Positions 15,006-17,652 of a DNA stretch of 17,652 nucleotides are shown piece after piece (position 1 is the stretch's first letter; each line of letters starts with the position of its first letter). Origin of the DNA: an uncultured Prevotella sp. (lineage in GTDB: Bacteria; Bacteroidota; Bacteroidia; Bacteroidales; Bacteroidaceae); assembly GCA_934190685.1 (NCBI GenBank), contig CAKPTK010000036.1:1-17652 (forward strand), given 5' to 3'. Below the pieces are notes generated by a model. It ran no database searches, had not been told where the DNA came from, and saw only the letters and a list, made by a program, of their open reading frames with translations. Both the position numbers and the translations under genes were made by a program.

Positions 15006-17651
15006 TTACTGTTTCATGACAAAGTCGAGGATGCCGTGCATGATTTTGTTGAGCATGGCTTTTGATTTGATGCATTCTAAAGGGAATCCTATGGAGAATG
15101 TCTTGTAGTCTTTGCCGTCATAAGCCACGGCTGCCGTGCTGCCGTCGGCATATTGCATGGCGCAGAATGCGTCGGTTGCGGATTGCAGCTTGTCGGTCGT
15201 CGTGGCGGCATAGTGGCGGTCGTTGAGCTTGCTGTAGATGCTGAACTGCGTGCCGAGTCCGTTGATGATTCGTCCGTTGCTGTCTGTGTCATCGACACTG
15301 TATTCCAGTCCCTCGTTGATGGTTCCCGCCGCACTGGCTTTCAGGGTGTTGGAGAGAAAGAGTTTGTCGTTGTCTGTCGTCATGTCGCTGGCGATATAGG
15401 CGCCGCTGACAATGATACGTCCGTTGTGGCGGGCGTAGTTGGTGAGCTTGGACTGCAGCATGGTGGGGAAAGCCTTGTAGAATTTGGTGGCATGACCGTC
15501 ATTCTTTTGCAATCCCAGGACGAGGTCCACTCCTTGATACATGCCCAACAGTACGCGTCCATTCTCCACAGACTCACGGGAACAACTGACGATGTTGTAT
15601 TGACGGGTGGCGTCGATGGCGTCTGCATGTGTGCGTACATAGTCGAAGTCATTGCCGGCGATGAATCGTCCGGCAAGTTCCTCACCGGTATATCCCATTC
15701 CGCCAGGTCCTTCCACACCCATGCGGCTCATGTCGAAGTCTTGTTGTGCGCCGAGCACGCCGGCATTGATGCCTCTGCTGACACCCGGGTCTGAAGTCAG
15801 CAGAAATCCCTGTTGGCTTCCGTTGTCGACCACTTCTGGAGAGGACAGACGGTCAAAGCCGTCGATGATGAGTATGGTCTTCTTGGCTTCTGGACGATAG
15901 CAGACCGACAATACCTGTGTGGGGAAACTTTCTCCGCCACGGTTCACGCCGGTCACCCGGAAACTGTAGACCACTCCAGGCTCAATCTCGAGCGTGGCTT
16001 CGCAGCTTTTCACGTTGACGCCATTGTCGAAACCTCCGGTACCGGTCGCGGTGTATATATTATAAGAGGTGGGTATAGCCGTTGGTTCCAGTTTGTCTGT
16101 CACCGGTTGCCACCTCAGTGTCACCTTGTTCTTGTCTGTAATCTCCGCGGAGAAATTGTTGGGGGTGAGAGGCGAGATGACGCAAGCCTTTCCGTGCATG
16201 TCCGCCACATAGCGTACGATGGTCTTGTAGATAGACCGAGCCATGGTGAACCGGAAGTTGGGGTCGAGCGCCAATTTCATGTCCGGGAAACTTTGGTGCG
16301 ACAGTGTCTCCAAGATGGCGGACGGCACTTCCGGCAGTCTGGTCTCGGAATAGTTGCGGTCGTAGAGGTCACGACGGCTCCACGCGCCATAGGTGCTGCT
16401 TAGGTCGCGGTTCACTCCCGTCAGCAACAGGTCGGCAAACGACTTGGACGTCATCCTTGAAATGCCGGAACTCAGTCTGCCGTCGTTAAAGGAAGTGGTG
16501 CAGACGGCGAGCGATCCGAAGATGCTCCTTCCGTCCTTATGGAACCCCGCGTCGCTGTGCACGGCAAGCGAGAGCTCGATGGGCACTCGCAACCCCTGTT
16601 TGGTGGGAACGTAGCAAGAACCGCCAGCCAGCCAATTGGACATGAGCGAACGGGTGTTGATGTCGTCGCCATAGTCGTCTTGTCCCTGCTTGGTGCTGTA
16701 GATGGAATAGGGCGCACCTGCCCATTGCGCATAGTAGCGTGCGCCTTCGAGGGCTCTTGGCAGGTTGCTGACATATCCGCCCCGCTCGATATTGCCCATG
16801 CCGCCGCCAAAACGGACGGCGTCTGTCGTGACAACTCCTTTCCGGTGGCTTGTGTTGGAAACTTCCACACAGTTGTACTCGTTGCACCCTTTGTCGAAAT
16901 CAAAGGTGCCGAGATACACCCAGGTGCCGCCGCCCATCGTCTGGTTCACCCTGAACTGGGTGGCTTGTCCTTTGTGCCATACGGTGTAGAGGGCGTCGTC
17001 CACACTTTCTGGCAGAGTCTGATAACTCACGTAGACGGCATGTCTTCCCTCCTTTTCTATCTGCGGACGATAGCTGATGGAACTGTTTCCTTTCTTTTGC
17101 GTCTCCACCATCAAGCTTGTGCCGGACGCAAAGGGATTGTCCCCGTCCGAGTATACCGACTTGGTGTTCTTGAATCCTTGCGTCGGTGCCTGTGCCCATT
17201 TTTTGCTTCCGTTGCTGACGATAAAGCGGCGGGAGCGTATGGGGTCGTCGTTGTCCACAATCACCTCCTCCGTCTGCCAGTCGCGCTCACGGGGCGTGAA
17301 CACCACGGCGCCGGCTTTCTCAAGCATGGGGATGAGATAGGGCACAACGATAGTCTGTGTAAAAAGGTCTTCGTTGGTGGTGAAGAGATTGGGACGCTGC
17401 CATTTCCAAGTGTTTTTCTTGGTGTCGTAATATCTGCCATGGCTGGCCCACAGGGTGATGTGGCGGTCGTAGAGTCCGTGGGTGAACTTGACGGGGGCTG
17501 AAACGTTCTCCACCCATGGAGCGTCCCCGTAGTCGATGTTGCCCCACAAGTCATGTGCATTGCGGTCCACACTGCCGGGCACCAGTTGCTCGATGGGCAG
17601 TCCGACCGTTGTGACCACAATCTTGTATTTGTTGTAAGGATTGGCAAGAGC
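15006..17651 (-). CDS. Golvesin/xanthan-lyase-like protein with split N-acetylmuramoyl-L-alanine amidase domain, 5'-truncated
   Basis: The frame is open to the right edge (in-frame residues before the GTG at 17618 read ALANPYNKYKI), so the start is outside the window. Numbered from that GTG (870 residues): about 45-115 and 285-475 resemble the two halves of an Amidase_3 fold. Possible zinc/catalytic residues are His60 (LWASHGRYYD), Glu83 (TTNEDLF), His354 (LAVHSDAGF) and Glu437 (SAILETLSHQSF). Residues about 120-275 form an inserted beta-rich golvesin/Xly-carbohydrate-binding-like domain (ISYRPQIEKEGRHAVYVSYQ ... GTWVYLGTFDF). About 484-570 is a fibronectin III domain (VTLRWQPV ... YSFRVTGVNRGGESFP). 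About 575-870 is a Rossmann-like, GATase-1-type domain (KKTILIIDGFDR ... GRIIVSGAYIASD). It probably acts on peptidoglycan or polysaccharide outside the inner membrane; any signal peptide is off-window. Databases often label such proteins xanthan lyase. Confidence 0.82.
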   Translation of the reverse strand, partial: ALANPYNKYKIVVTTVGLPIEQLVPGSVDRNAHDLWGNIDYGDAPWVENVSAPVKFTHGLYDRHITLWASHGRYYDTKKNTWKWQRPNLFTTNEDLFTQTIVVPYLIPMLEKAGAVVFTPRERDWQTEEVIVDNDDPIRSRRFIVSNGSKKWAQAPTQGFKNTKSVYSDGDNPFASGTSLMVETQKKGNSSISYRPQIEKEGRHAVYVSYQTLPESVDDALYTVWHKGQATQFRVNQTMGGGTWVYLGTFDFDKGCNEYNCVEVSNTSHRKGVVTTDAVRFGGGMGNIERGGYVSNLPRALEGARYYAQWAGAPYSIYSTKQGQDDYGDDINTRSLMSNWLAGGSCYVPTKQGLRVPIELSLAVHSDAGFHKDGRSIFGSLAVCTTSFNDGRLSSGISRMTSKSFADLLLTGVNRDLSSTYGAWSRRDLYDRNYSETRLPEVPSAILETLSHQSFPDMKLALDPNFRFTMARSIYKTIVRYVADMHGKACVISPLTPNNFSAEITDKNKVTLRWQPVTDKLEPTAIPTSYNIYTATGTGGFDNGVNVKSCEATLEIEPGVVYSFRVTGVNRGGESFPTQVLSVCYRPEAKKTILIIDGFDRLSSPEVVDNGSQQGFLLTSDPGVSRGINAGVLGAQQDFDMSRMGVEGPGGMGYTGEELAGRFIAGNDFDYVRTHADAIDATRQYNIVSCSRESVENGRVLLGMYQGVDLVLGLQKNDGHATKFYKAFPTMLQSKLTNYARHNGRIIVSGAYIASDMTTDNDKLFLSNTLKASAAGTINEGLEYSVDDTDSNGRIINGLGTQFSIYSKLNDRHYAATTTDKLQSATDAFCAMQYADGSTAAVAYDGKDYKTFSIGFPLECIKSKAMLNKIMHGILDFVMKQ

Positions 17652-17652
17652 G

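Noticed and set aside
16539..17501. 320-codon plus-strand open frame opposite the amidase-like gene
   Set aside because: Antisense to the amidase/golvesin-like region. Its composition looks like a reverse-strand shadow.
1..17652. Mobile elements, CRISPR arrays, tRNA/rRNA genes, defence systems
   Set aside because: I saw no transposase or integrase motifs, no regularly spaced repeats, no tRNA cloverleaf or rRNA sequence, and no toxin-antitoxin or nuclease gene pairs.

Overview
The window looks like part of a Prevotella-type (Bacteroidota, Prevotellaceae) chromosome. Three things suggest this. The protein families and their order are typical of that group: a BamD-like lipoprotein, then a Bacteroidota-type RNA polymerase omega subunit, then a DUF4293 membrane protein, and also a fused HisB and a long golvesin/xanthan-lyase-like amidase. 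Three promoters match the Bacteroidota primary sigma pattern (a TTTG-like -33 element, about 19-20 bp spacer, then TAnnTTTG). Gene starts are preceded by A-rich sequence rather than Shine-Dalgarno motifs. The assignment comes from protein recognition by eye, with no database search.

Plus-strand half (1-5409). A 5'-truncated S9 (prolyl oligopeptidase/DPP-like) peptidase enters from the left edge and ends at a long hairpin. A promoter then drives a 360-residue outer-membrane beta-barrel (porin-like) gene, which is followed by a 19-bp stem-loop. A near-perfect promoter precedes the compact run bamD, rpoZ, DUF4293, which ends at a strong terminator (5371-5409).

Minus-strand half (5473-17651). 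Closest to the convergence point is a lineage-specific, AT-richer gene for a secreted/anchored protein with an FxLYD-like domain and two transmembrane segments. Next is clpC, a single-gene unit with its own promoter, a leader of about 140 nt and a poly-T terminator. Upstream of it lies a same-strand run, in transcription order: a split N-acetylmuramoyl-L-alanine amidase with golvesin-like, FN3 and GATase-like modules (5' end outside the window); a 112-aa unknown protein; YgiQ-type radical SAM; a PP2C-type phosphatase; a SpoU/TrmH rRNA/tRNA methyltransferase; a multi-pass membrane protein broken by a frameshift; and hisB, which ends at a hairpin terminator. Gaps in this run are 12-34 nt or are overlaps, so it may be one long operon or several nested units.

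Most of the window is housekeeping: envelope proteolysis and outer-membrane assembly, transcription core, protein quality control, RNA modification, histidine synthesis and cell-wall hydrolysis. I found no mobile element, CRISPR array, tRNA/rRNA or obvious defence system. The points most worth a second look are the amidase whose catalytic H-E-H-E residues are separated by a large inserted domain, the frameshifted membrane gene overlapping hisB, the 80-nt ygiQ/PP2C overlap, and the AT-rich FxLYD-like gene.
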